Positions 1-6,881 are shown, counted from the first letter of the stretch. The stretch is 13,308 nucleotides of DNA from an uncultured Dorea sp. (GCA_948844705.1 CAQNVT010000244.1:1-13308); one strand, 5' to 3'. The notes: generated by a model not told the origin, from the sequence alone. Translations and numbers: made by a program.

Positions 1-2
1 AT

Positions 3-65
3 CCGCAGGAGTATGGAGAGGTTGCTATGGAAATGGGTGATACTGATTTATTGGAGACATTTTGA
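3..65 (+). CDS. possible C-terminal end of an unidentified protein (partial at window edge)
   Basis: This frame is open from the window edge and ends at a TGA at 63-65. It reads as a short acidic tail, PQEYGEVAMEMGDTDLLETF. I do not recognise it. Its composition looks coding, and it ends exactly where the next frame (radical SAM fragment) begins, so it may be the end of a neighbouring gene or the product of a deletion joining two genes. Twenty residues are too few to be sure, and it could be chance. Confidence 0.25.
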   Translation, partial: PQEYGEVAMEMGDTDLLETF

Positions 66-574
66 GAAAAACGGATGACGAGCTTGCGCTTCTCCGTAAG
101 AAGGGAGTCGAAGCGCTCCACATCGGTGTAGAAAGCGGCAGCGATCCGATTCTGGCGGAAAGAAAAAAGGGAATCACCTCCGCCCAGACGATAGATGCGC
201 TCCTGCGCCTTGACGGAGCCGGTATCTCCTATTATCTGACTGTGATTCCCGGACTTGGCGGGCAGCGCTTCTCCTATATGAATGCGGTTGAAACAGCACG
301 GATGTTAAACAAAGTACACCCGCGCAATATCTGGTGCCTGAAGCTCAAGCTGTGGGAGGATACTCCTCTTTACAAGGAAGCCCTGGCCGGAAACTTTGAT
401 ATGATGACCCCGGAGCAGATACTAAAGGAAGAGCGCCTTCTTATTCAAAATCTCTCTGTCTCCGACTGCCTGTTCGAAGACACGACAGTCCTCGATAAAT
501 ACACGATCCGAGGCATGCTTCCTGAACAAAAGGACGTTCTGCTCCGCGCGATTGATTATCTGCTCAGCCTGTAG
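47..574 (+). pseudogene. 5'-truncated radical SAM family protein (C-terminal half)
   Basis: The product is the C-terminal part of a radical SAM Fe-S enzyme of the ~290-residue type common in clostridia. Family-like stretches are ILRKTDDELALLRKKGVEAL, the GVESGSD strand motif, the KKGITS helix start, IPGLGG, and a C-terminal region with LYKEALAGNF and LLIQNL. The N-terminal half of the barrel, including the CxxxCxxC cluster motif that binds the 4Fe-4S centre and S-adenosylmethionine, is absent. The frame is closed by a TGA at 44-46, and the other two forward frames of the first 60 bases show no such motif. A TTG at 62 is the only start-like codon near the beginning, and no convincing ribosome binding site precedes it. 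I therefore read it as a broken gene that cannot make an active enzyme. An alternative is a frameshift with the N-terminal half outside the window. It ends 11 bp from the convergent flavoprotein gene. Confidence 0.7.
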
Positions 575-585
575 GGGCTGGGCGG

Positions 586-1065
586 TTATTGATTATGTAC
601 CTGTTCTTTCCCCGTAATCTCACTTACCGTAATCTTCCATACACAGACTGCCTGAACCATCTTATCCTGAAATTCCCAGTCTCCGTTTCCGGTCTCATGC
701 TCCATAACCATGCGAAGCCCTTTCTTCTTCTCTTCCGTGTCCTCTACCACACTGATCTTTCCTTCACCGATGACACTCTGAAAATAGGCGGAATGAGCGC
801 ACGCCGCACCCGCTGTTTTCAGCTCATAGCCCGTATCCATCTCGAATCCGACTGTTGGGTTTTCTTTAATGAGCGTCATCTTCCTCCCTTCTTTTGCACT
901 GTGGAAATAGAAGGTGTACTTCTCATCCTCATATACGCAGCCAAAATTCACCGGGACAATGTATACATGCCCATTATCGATAAAGCCGACCCTTATACGA
1001 TGGCATGATTCAATGATTTCCCTTAGTCTGTTCTTATCCGTCACTTCTCGTTCTTTTCTTCTCAT
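586..1065 (-). CDS. pyridoxamine 5'-phosphate oxidase-fold flavoprotein (NimA-like)
   Basis: The 159-residue protein belongs to the split-barrel FMN-binding superfamily that includes pyridoxamine-phosphate oxidases and the nitroimidazole-resistance (Nim) reductases. Features seen are an N-terminal MRRKEREVTD segment, a helix with ESCHRIRVGFID, the strand YIVPVNFG, the turn FYFHSAKEGRKM that usually contacts the FMN phosphate, NPTVGFEMD, and SVIGEGKISVVED. Family members bind FMN and reduce small molecules, but the substrate here is unknown. The start at 1065 is chosen because AAGGAGG lies a proper distance upstream. A longer frame to 1119 would begin upstream of that site and adds residues with no family similarity. 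It is monocistronic, with its own candidate promoter at 1110-1138, and is convergent with the truncated radical SAM gene. The Nim label is a fold-level guess and drug resistance should not be inferred. Confidence 0.85.
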   Translation of the reverse strand: MRRKEREVTDKNRLREIIESCHRIRVGFIDNGHVYIVPVNFGCVYEDEKYTFYFHSAKEGRKMTLIKENPTVGFEMDTGYELKTAGAACAHSAYFQSVIGEGKISVVEDTEEKKKGLRMVMEHETGNGDWEFQDKMVQAVCVWKITVSEITGKEQVHNQ

Positions 1066-1109
1066 TATATCAGTCCTCCTTGTATCAATGACTTTTTCCG
1101 CATATCTAT

Positions 1110-1138
1110 AATATAACACAAAACCCTATAAGTTTCAG
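1110..1138 (-). promoter_or_regulatory. candidate sigma-A promoter of the flavoprotein gene
   Basis: On the minus strand CTGAAA (-35) and TATATT (-10) are separated by 17 bp, and a TG one base before the -10 makes it an extended -10 promoter. It lies just past the T-run of the terminator of the upstream gene and about 45 bp before the ATG at 1065. Confidence 0.45.
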
Positions 1139-1140
1139 AA

Positions 1141-1173
1141 CAAAAAGAGCAGCGTTATTCGCAACACTGCTCT
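1141..1173 (-). terminator. rho-independent terminator of the dapF-like gene
   Basis: On the minus strand AGAGCAG pairs with CTGCTCT (1146-1152 with 1167-1173). The stem continues past one mismatch with three more pairs (1154-1156 with 1163-1165) around a six-base loop, and is followed by TTTTTG. This is a textbook intrinsic terminator for leftward transcription. There is no T-run on the other side, so it is one-directional. It is now separated from the stop codon by the inserted 145-bp element. Confidence 0.8.
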
Positions 1174-1176
1174 ATA
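1169..1176. repeat. target-site duplication, left copy
   Basis: GCTCTATA immediately outside the left inverted repeat. It forms part of the 3' arm (plus-strand sense) of the terminator hairpin. The identical right copy is at 1322-1329. Confidence 0.75.
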
Positions 1177-1321
1177 GTTACTATTCACGGCCTTGAAGGC
1201 CACTCATAGCAACAATTCAGGGCGATATTTAAAATTTTGCTACGCAAAAATCGCCCCTCACTCCTGAATCATTTTCTTACGGAATGCGCAGTTCAGCGCA
1301 TTCCTGGCCGTGAATAGTAAC
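1177..1321. mobile_element. 145-bp MITE-like palindromic element with 8-bp target duplication
   Basis: The ends are perfect 16-bp inverted repeats: GTTACTATTCACGGCC at 1177-1192 and its reverse complement at 1306-1321. Directly outside both ends lies the same 8-mer, GCTCTATA (1169-1176 and 1322-1329), the signature of transposition. Inside are further hairpins: GGCCTT/AAGGCC at 1189-1201; GGGCGAT at 1220-1226 with ATCGCCC at 1250-1256, enclosing TTTTGC/GCAAAA; ATTCAG at 1215-1220 with CTGAAT at 1264-1269; and GGAATGCGC at 1281-1289 with GCGCATTCC at 1296-1304. It has no coding capacity, so it would need a transposase supplied in trans. An 8-bp duplication and ends starting with G are seen in several IS families (for example IS66), but I cannot assign the parent. 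Confidence 0.8.
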
Positions 1322-1329
1322 GCTCTATA
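1322..1329. repeat. target-site duplication, right copy
   Basis: GCTCTATA immediately outside the right inverted repeat, four bases from the stop codon of the dapF-like gene (1334-1336). It is identical to the left copy at 1169-1176, and the bases beyond the two copies differ, so the duplication is exactly 8 bp. Confidence 0.75.
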
Positions 1330-1333
1330 CATT

Positions 1334-2191
1334 TTACAGACTCCGCAGCTTCTCCGCAAATTCATTACTGAGCGTAATCTTCGCCACATAGAATACGTCG
1401 CCCGTCATATACACATTCCAGTCATCCTCTACCTCTACCTGGAGATCTCCGCCCGGCATATGGACGATCACCTTATTATTTGTCATGCCAAGCTTATAAG
1501 CCACGCCGGCTGCCGCGCAGGCGCCGGTTCCGGATGCCAGTGTATAGCCCGCTCCTCTTTCGTAGATCTCGATTGCAAGGTGCTCCTTATCTACAACCTT
1601 CATGATCTGTGTATTGATCCGGTTAGGAAAATACCTTGCAAGCTCTGCATAATCTCCGATCTTACATACAAGATGCCTGGAAATCTCCCGCATCGGAATG
1701 ACACAGTGAGGATTTCCGATATTCACACAGGTTACCGGATAAAGCGTTCTTCCGAATACCATATCCTCGTTGATCACCTCTCGTCTGTCGCCGGTCACCG
1801 GAATATCGTCGCTCCAGAAGGAAAGCTTTCCCATAGATACGCGGAGGCGGCTTCCGTCTTCATTTAAAAATGTAACCTCCACCGGACCGTTTCCTGTATA
1901 CAATTTAAAATTTTTCTTCTGGACATAGCCTGCATCCTTCAAATATTTTGCAAAAATACGTACTCCGTTTCCGCTTGTCTCAGACTCGCTTCCGTCCGGA
2001 TTCCATACCTTGACATACATTCCGTTCTCCTTCATGACCGGACCCTCCAGCACGCCGTCAGAGCCAAGGCCGGCGTTGCGGTCACAGATCATCTTTACAT
2101 TCTCCGGTGTAAGCTCCAGCTCATTTTTATTCGGGTCAAACACAACATAATCATTGCCAAGTCCGTGGTAACGCTCCAATACTACCTTCAT
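1334..2191 (-). CDS. dapF: DapF-family epimerase homologue with Ser/Ser active site
   Basis: The 285-residue protein is full length for diaminopimelate epimerase, the PLP-independent enzyme that converts LL- to meso-diaminopimelate for lysine and cell-wall synthesis. Family landmarks are HGLGNDYVVFD (9-19), GLGSDGVL (41-48), FxNPDGSE-like WNPDGSES (63-70), SGNGVRIFAKYL (73-84), NIGNPHCV (157-164), FPNRINTQ (188-195), ERGAGYTLASGTGACAAA (211-228) and HMPGG. The two catalytic bases of DapF are cysteines (Cys73 and Cys217 in Haemophilus influenzae). Here both positions are serine (Ser73 and Ser220). The fold and substrate-loop residues are conserved, so it is probably an enzyme, but the chemistry or substrate may differ from classical DapF. 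The gene symbol is therefore provisional. The start at 2191 is supported by GGAGGT. The gene is single, divergent from the AraC-type regulator, with its own promoter at 2233-2261 and a terminator displaced by the MITE-like element. Confidence 0.88.
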   Translation of the reverse strand: MKVVLERYHGLGNDYVVFDPNKNELELTPENVKMICDRNAGLGSDGVLEGPVMKENGMYVKVWNPDGSESETSGNGVRIFAKYLKDAGYVQKKNFKLYTGNGPVEVTFLNEDGSRLRVSMGKLSFWSDDIPVTGDRREVINEDMVFGRTLYPVTCVNIGNPHCVIPMREISRHLVCKIGDYAELARYFPNRINTQIMKVVDKEHLAIEIYERGAGYTLASGTGACAAAGVAYKLGMTNNKVIVHMPGGDLQVEVEDDWNVYMTGDVFYVAKITLSNEFAEKLRSL

Positions 2192-2232
2192 ACTACATAC
2201 CTCCGTATATATAACATTTCCCTGTTTTTTAC

Positions 2233-2261
2233 ATCATAGCAAGCATTTTTTATCATTTCAA
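2233..2261 (-). promoter_or_regulatory. sigma-A promoter of the dapF-like gene
   Basis: On the minus strand TTGAAA and TATGAT are separated by exactly 17 bp, with TG at the extended -10 position. It lies about 40 bp before the ATG. The -35 overlaps a small dyad, TTTCA-AGG-TGAAA (2256-2268), which might be a binding site. Confidence 0.65.
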
Positions 2262-2282
2262 GGTGAAATACTGCTTATTATA

Positions 2283-2311
2283 TTGCAAATAATGCTTTTT
2301 TACTCTATGAT
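2283..2311 (+). promoter_or_regulatory. sigma-A promoter of the AraC-family gene
   Basis: TTGCAA and TATGAT are separated by 17 bp on the plus strand, giving a leader of about 60 bases before the ATG at 2378. It is back to back with the dapF-like promoter; the two -35 boxes are about 20 bp apart. Confidence 0.65.
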
Positions 2312-2377
2312 AAATGTATATATTCCGTTTTCGGAACAAGAACGGTCTGACACCGGACCTTTAAAGGAGAATTCATA

Positions 2378-3220
2378 ATGGAAGAATATATGAAAAAAGG
2401 GTACCTGAACAGCGAATTCCGGCTGTTTCATCTGACGGACCGTGAAACCCGTGAGATAGAATATCACTATCATGACTTTGACAAGATCACGATCTTTATC
2501 AAGGGCCGTGTCTCCTATATGATCGAGGGGAAATCCTACGAGCTGTGCCCTTATGACATTGTACTTGTAAAGCATAATGATATTCACAGACTCAGCGCAG
2601 ACAACACGCAGACTTACGAGCGGATCATCGTATACATATCCCCCGGCTTTATGAATGATTATAAAACTGACGATTACGACTTGAGCTATTGCTTTCAGAA
2701 GGCAGAGTCGGAGCACTCCAATGTGCTTCGCATTCCTTCCCTTGAAAAAAGCTCCCTCTTCCGCTCGATCACAAGGCTTGAGCATTCCTTTTCCGATGAC
2801 GGGTACGCCTCGGAGCTGTACCGGCAGGTACTGTTTCTGGAATTTATGATCCATCTGAACCGGGCGGCCATAAAAAACCGGCTGGAATTCATTGACACGG
2901 ACAATCAAAATTCCAGAATGCTTCCCCTGCTCCAGTATATCAATGACAATCTGTCCGGTAATTTAGACATCGATACTCTTGCAGACAAATTTTATATCAG
3001 CAAGTATTATATGATGAGACAATTCAAGCAGGAAACCGGCTATACTATCGGGGGATACATCTCCCAGAAGCGACTCCTGCTCGCCAAAGAGCTCATATTA
3101 TCAGGCATTCCCGGCAAGGAAGCCTGTTTTTCCTGCGGTTATAAGGATTATTCTACCTTTTCCAGAGCTTATAAGGGGTTGTTTGGCGAATCTCCCCGGG
3201 ATACTCTTACTCTCTCATAG
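2378..3220 (+). CDS. AraC-family transcriptional regulator with cupin sensor domain
   Basis: The 280-residue protein has the standard AraC/XylS layout. Residues ~15-95 form a cupin-type sensing barrel with HYHDFDKITIFIKG (30-43), a gEsYEL-like strand and YDIVLVKHNDIHRL (59-72). A linker helix region follows, and the C-terminal ~100 residues carry two helix-turn-helix motifs: LDIDTLADKFYISKYYMMRQF (197-216) and KEACFSCGYKDYSTFSRAYK (247-266), ending in the usual FGESPRD. Such proteins bind DNA as ligand-responsive regulators, commonly of sugar uptake or cell-surface metabolism genes. The ligand and targets are not evident. The only divergently adjacent gene is the dapF-like gene, a possible target. 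GGAG precedes the ATG. Its last 52 bases overlap the convergent hflX gene, with no terminator visible between them. Confidence 0.92.
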   Translation: MEEYMKKGYLNSEFRLFHLTDRETREIEYHYHDFDKITIFIKGRVSYMIEGKSYELCPYDIVLVKHNDIHRLSADNTQTYERIIVYISPGFMNDYKTDDYDLSYCFQKAESEHSNVLRIPSLEKSSLFRSITRLEHSFSDDGYASELYRQVLFLEFMIHLNRAAIKNRLEFIDTDNQNSRMLPLLQYINDNLSGNLDIDTLADKFYISKYYMMRQFKQETGYTIGGYISQKRLLLAKELILSGIPGKEACFSCGYKDYSTFSRAYKGLFGESPRDTLTLS

Positions 3221-4440
3221 ATATCTGCCGGAACATAGCCTCTTACGAAAACCCCGTCCTCTCTGTACTCCTCCTCCGCAAGCTCTCCGAATTTCCGGAT
3301 CAGCTGAAGCTTTGAGACCTCACTGTATGGATACACCGCCTCTATAAGAACCTTCTGCTGCCTGAGCACCGCCTCCAGCGTCTCTAAAAGCTCTTCTGTA
3401 CCCTCTCCGGTCTTTGCGGACAGCTTTACGGTAAAATCCGCACGAAAGTCCCGGATAACCGGCGCTTCCTCTGCTTTATCCTGCTTATTAAAAACAGTAA
3501 TGACCGGCTTATCCCTTACACCGAGATTGTCCAGCGTCTCATACACGGTATACATCTGAATATCCATCTGCGGATTCGACATATCAACTACATGAAGAAT
3601 AAAATCAGCATACTTTGCTTCCTCAAGAGTACTGCGGAATGCGTCGATCAGATGATGGGGAAGCTTCTTAATAAAGCCTACGGTATCCGTAAGAAGAATT
3701 TCCTGTCCGCCGGGAAGCTTTAGATTCCTTGTAGTAGGATCCAGAGTTGCAAACAGCTTGTTCTCTGCCAGAATCCCCGCCCCGGTAAGCGTATTAAGAA
3801 GCGTAGATTTTCCTGCATTAGTATATCCCACGATCGCCGCGACCGGAATATGACTCTTGCTCCTCCTCTCCCTCGTAACCTCCCGGTGACGCTTTACATC
3901 CTTAAGCTCCCGGTTCAAAACCGCAATCCGGCTCTTAATAAGCCGCCGGTCCACCTCAAGCTTTTTCTCACCGGGACCTCTTGTCCCGATACCTCCGCCC
4001 AGTCTTGACATGGCAGTACCAAAACCTGTAAGCCTTGTCTGGCGATACTTAAGCTGGGCTAATTCCACCTGTATTTTTCCTTCATTTGTAGAAGCTCTCG
4101 ACGCAAAGATGTCGAGAATTACCAGCGTGCGGTCCATCACCTTTACATCCAGCTCGTCCTGAAGATTCTTCATCTGCACGGGGGACAGCTCGTCGTCACA
4201 GATAATCCCCGAAGCCTCTGTCTCCCACAGCAGCTCCTTAATCTCCTCCACCTTCCCTTTTCCTACATAGGTTGCCGGATGGATCTGATCCCGTGACTGT
4301 ATAACCGTTCCTACACTAAGAGCTCCTGCCGTATCGGCAAGCTCCGAGAGCTCCCTTAGAGATGCCTCCGCCTCCTCCTGTCCGGCGGTATTCACCCCCA
4401 CAAGAATCACTCTCTCCGTCTCCTTATTTAACTCTATCAT
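3169..4440 (-). CDS. hflX: ribosome-associated GTPase HflX
   Basis: The 423-residue protein matches HflX in length and order. An N-terminal HflX domain has ATYVGKGKVEEI (56-67), DDELSPVQMKNL (82-93) and DRTLVILDIFASRA (103-116). The glycine-rich segment MSRLGGGIGTRGPGEKKLE (144-162) leads into the coiled linker. The GTPase domain has G1 GYTNAGKST (205-213), the switch region ATLDPTTR (231-238), G3 DTVGF (252-256), G4 NKQD (318-321) and G5 SAKTG (341-345). HflX binds 50S subunits and splits stalled or stress-idled 70S ribosomes. AAGGAG precedes the ATG, and the gene starts 12 bp after the stop of the TPR lipoprotein gene, so it is probably the last gene of the metal-sensor operon. The last 17 codons overlap the opposite-strand AraC gene. 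Confidence 0.95.
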   Translation of the reverse strand: MIELNKETERVILVGVNTAGQEEAEASLRELSELADTAGALSVGTVIQSRDQIHPATYVGKGKVEEIKELLWETEASGIICDDELSPVQMKNLQDELDVKVMDRTLVILDIFASRASTNEGKIQVELAQLKYRQTRLTGFGTAMSRLGGGIGTRGPGEKKLEVDRRLIKSRIAVLNRELKDVKRHREVTRERRSKSHIPVAAIVGYTNAGKSTLLNTLTGAGILAENKLFATLDPTTRNLKLPGGQEILLTDTVGFIKKLPHHLIDAFRSTLEEAKYADFILHVVDMSNPQMDIQMYTVYETLDNLGVRDKPVITVFNKQDKAEEAPVIRDFRADFTVKLSAKTGEGTEELLETLEAVLRQQKVLIEAVYPYSEVSKLQLIRKFGELAEEEYREDGVFVRGYVPADIYERVRVSRGDSPNNPL

Positions 4441-4452
4441 AAATCTCCTTCG

Positions 4453-4977
4453 TTATCTTGTCTCCAAAAACTCTGCTTCCTTCGCCGCCTGCCCGTCCTC
4501 GGGATACTCCGCCGTATATTCGGAAAGCTTTGCCTTCGCACTCTCCCAATCCTTCAGCTTTTCATACGCGGCAATGACATTAAATTTCATCTCCTGCACC
4601 ATCTCATCCGTACAATCTCCCTGCGCAAGCCCTTTTTCATAATATGAGATTGCCGAGGACGGATCCTCAAGCTTAAGCGAGCATGCACCCATCAAATTAT
4701 ATATGGCAGCGGTCTCTGCCGCCCCGTTTTCAAGCGCAGACTCAAACGCCTCAAGCGCTCCGGCATAGTCCTCCAGCTCCCATTTTGCAATTCCGATTCC
4801 CCTGTAGGAATCTCCCATATTTTCTTCTTTTTCGACCGCCTTTTCCAGATGGCTTACCGCCTCCTCATATTTATCATTTTCCAGGCTTTCCATGCCTTCT
4901 TTATATTCACGTCCTGCACATCCGGCAAGCAGTATGCACATTAATAAAACCGTAATTATCCGTGAAATACGCTTCAT
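4453..4977 (-). CDS. TPR-repeat lipoprotein
   Basis: The 174-residue protein begins with a lipoprotein signal: MKRISR, a hydrophobic stretch and the lipobox LLAGC with Cys20 as the acylation site. The mature part is about four tetratricopeptide-type helical hairpins from ~23 to ~165, with telltale pieces such as YEEAVSHLEKAVEKEE, GIAKWELEDYAGALEAFESAL, YNLMGACSLKLEDPSSAISYYEKGL and NVIAAYEKLKDWESAKAKL. TPR proteins act as protein-protein scaffolds, so this one should sit on the outer face of the membrane holding a partner that I cannot identify. GGAGGGATAT precedes the ATG. It lies 9 bp after the P-type ATPase gene and 12 bp before hflX. Whether it has a role in metal handling or is only a passenger in the operon is open. 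Confidence 0.85.
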   Translation of the reverse strand: MKRISRIITVLLMCILLAGCAGREYKEGMESLENDKYEEAVSHLEKAVEKEENMGDSYRGIGIAKWELEDYAGALEAFESALENGAAETAAIYNLMGACSLKLEDPSSAISYYEKGLAQGDCTDEMVQEMKFNVIAAYEKLKDWESAKAKLSEYTAEYPEDGQAAKEAEFLETR

Positions 4978-4986
4978 ATATCCCTC

Positions 4987-6849
4987 CTATGCCGCATATT
5001 TGATCACCCATGTAGCGTTCATGATCGCGACAATCATTACTATGACCTCTACAAGGATCGCTTCCCACATTCCAAAATATCCGACGATCGTACAGAGCAG
5101 AACAAGAAGCTTTACAAATAATGCAAAGGAAATGTTCTGGCTTACGACCTTCAGTGTCTCCCTCGCAATATGAATCGCATCAAGAATCTTCGGAAGCTCA
5201 TCCTCCATCAGAATAATATCCGCCGCCTCCACAGCCGCGGCCGCCCCCAGATTCCCCATTGCAATTCCTACATCCGCACGGGCAAGCACCGGGGCATCAT
5301 TAATGCCGTCTCCGATACAGACCAGCCGCTCCGTATCATCCTGGACAAACAGGAAATCCTCCAGCTGCTCAAGCTTATCCTCCGGCATCAGATTCGTGTA
5401 TGCATAGTCCATATCAAGCTCTCTTGCTACCGGAAGAGCCGACTCCTCCGCGTCTCCGGTAAGCATGACAAGCACCGCCCTGTACTTATCCTTAAGGCAG
5501 GAAAGCGTTTCCTTAGCCTGCTCCCTGACCGTATCTCTGATCACGATACACCCTGCATACCATTTGTCCACGCCGACATATACGACCGTCCCTTCCGCAT
5601 CCATTCTATCCGCATAAACCTGCTTCTTTTCCATCATTTTATAATTGCCTACATGTACCCGTTTCCCTTCATAAGTCGCACTGATGCCGAATCCCGGCAT
5701 CTCACTCATCGCATACACCTTAGACTCATCGATCACCCCGCCGTACGCCTCGATAAGCGACTGCGCGATCGGGTGGTTAGAATAACACTCCACATGGGCA
5801 ACCATACACAGAAGCTCGTCCCGGCTCATTCCCATTGCCCTTACCTCTTCAACCTTAAATACACCCTCGGTCAATGTTCCGGTCTTATCAAACACAAAGG
5901 TATCTGCTTTTGCGAGATCCTCGAGATAATTGCCGCCCTTGACGACGATCCCCTGCCGTGCTGCAGAGGCAATCCCGCCTAAAAAGGCAACCGGGACAGA
6001 CAGCACAAGCCCGCACGGACATGCCACGATCATAAAGATAAGTCCCCGATATATCCACATATCCCAATTTCCGTACGAAAATGTAACCGGCGGCACAAGC
6101 ATAACTAAAAGAGCGCAGATAAACATAACCGGCGTATAGATTCTTGTGAACTTCGTGATAAATGCTTCGCTGCCCGCTTTATTATTCTGGGCATCCTCCA
6201 CAAGTTTCATGACTCTTGACACTGTAGAATCCTTATAAAGCTCCACTACACGCGCCTCGATCATTCCGCTTAAGTTGATGCATCCGCTGTATATCTTATC
6301 TTCTTTCCCTACCGTCTTAGGGCGCGCCTCTCCCGTAAGCGCCTTCGTATCGACCGTTGTTTTCCCGAAGGTGATCACCGCATCCACCGGAATCCGTTCT
6401 CCCGGCCTTATCACTATAATATCATCCAGCATAAGCTCTGACGGGTCGACCTGAATCTCCTTCTCTTCGCTTTTGCGAACCGCATATGCCGGACGGATAT
6501 CTATCATCTCCGCAATAGAACGCCTGGTTCTGTGCGTAGAAATAGCTTCGACGATCATTCCAAACTCAAAAAGAGCCATGACAAAGACACCCTCCATATA
6601 TCGTCCCACGCCAAGCGCACCTGCCGTCGCCAGTATGATCATCAGATAATCAAACGGCAGCTTTCTCATAAGCAATCTGTCACACAGAGCCCCGAAGGTT
6701 CCGAAGCCTGTTACCAGATACGCCGCCAGATACATAATAAACTTCTGCCTGTCCGCAAGTGTGTACTGCATGGTTGCCGAAATCATGCATATATACATAA
6801 ATATCCCTATTCCATAAATAATACACCGTCGTTTCAATTGCTTTGCCAT
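4987..6849 (-). CDS. P1B-type heavy-metal ATPase, divergent, lacking N-terminal metal-binding domain
   Basis: The 620-residue protein is a metal-translocating P-type ATPase. The core motifs are LTGEA (171-175), the membrane CPC motif as ACPCGLVLSVP (276-286), the phosphorylation site DKTGT (321-325), the P1B histidine in SNHP (357-360) and GDGINDAP (513-520). It starts directly with membrane helices: there is no GMTCxxC-type or His-rich metal-binding domain. The last helix reads AILVEVIVMIVAIMNATW, where the neighbouring Zn/Cd pump and the ZntA family have an Asp in a DTG motif. Here Glu601 takes that place and the glycine is gone. The cargo metal is therefore uncertain, but a soft divalent cation is likely given the linked sensor. 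AAAGGAAA precedes the ATG. It lies 32 bp downstream of the sensor gene and is probably cotranscribed and repressed by it. Confidence 0.92.
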   Translation of the reverse strand: MAKQLKRRCIIYGIGIFMYICMISATMQYTLADRQKFIMYLAAYLVTGFGTFGALCDRLLMRKLPFDYLMIILATAGALGVGRYMEGVFVMALFEFGMIVEAISTHRTRRSIAEMIDIRPAYAVRKSEEKEIQVDPSELMLDDIIVIRPGERIPVDAVITFGKTTVDTKALTGEARPKTVGKEDKIYSGCINLSGMIEARVVELYKDSTVSRVMKLVEDAQNNKAGSEAFITKFTRIYTPVMFICALLVMLVPPVTFSYGNWDMWIYRGLIFMIVACPCGLVLSVPVAFLGGIASAARQGIVVKGGNYLEDLAKADTFVFDKTGTLTEGVFKVEEVRAMGMSRDELLCMVAHVECYSNHPIAQSLIEAYGGVIDESKVYAMSEMPGFGISATYEGKRVHVGNYKMMEKKQVYADRMDAEGTVVYVGVDKWYAGCIVIRDTVREQAKETLSCLKDKYRAVLVMLTGDAEESALPVARELDMDYAYTNLMPEDKLEQLEDFLFVQDDTERLVCIGDGINDAPVLARADVGIAMGNLGAAAAVEAADIILMEDELPKILDAIHIARETLKVVSQNISFALFVKLLVLLCTIVGYFGMWEAILVEVIVMIVAIMNATWVIKYAA

Positions 6850-6881
6850 CGCTGATTTCCTTTAATGAAATTATATGAACG

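Noticed and set aside
564..579. Hairpin CAGCC-TGTAGG-GGCTG at the end of the radical SAM fragment as a terminator
   Set aside because: The stem is only five pairs, it overlaps the stop codon and no T-run follows.
1177..1321. Reading the palindromic element as a CRISPR repeat or riboswitch
   Set aside because: There is only one copy in the window, it lies 3' of a gene, and it is flanked by an exact 8-bp duplication, which fits transposition better.
1310..1867. A 185-codon plus-strand open frame opposite the dapF-like gene
   Set aside because: It is antisense to a fully conserved enzyme and begins inside the MITE-like element, so there is no support for a real gene.
5170..5982. A 270-codon plus-strand open frame opposite the P-type ATPase gene
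   Set aside because: It is the complement of conserved ATPase motifs, with Arg/His/Leu-rich nonsense composition and no start signals.
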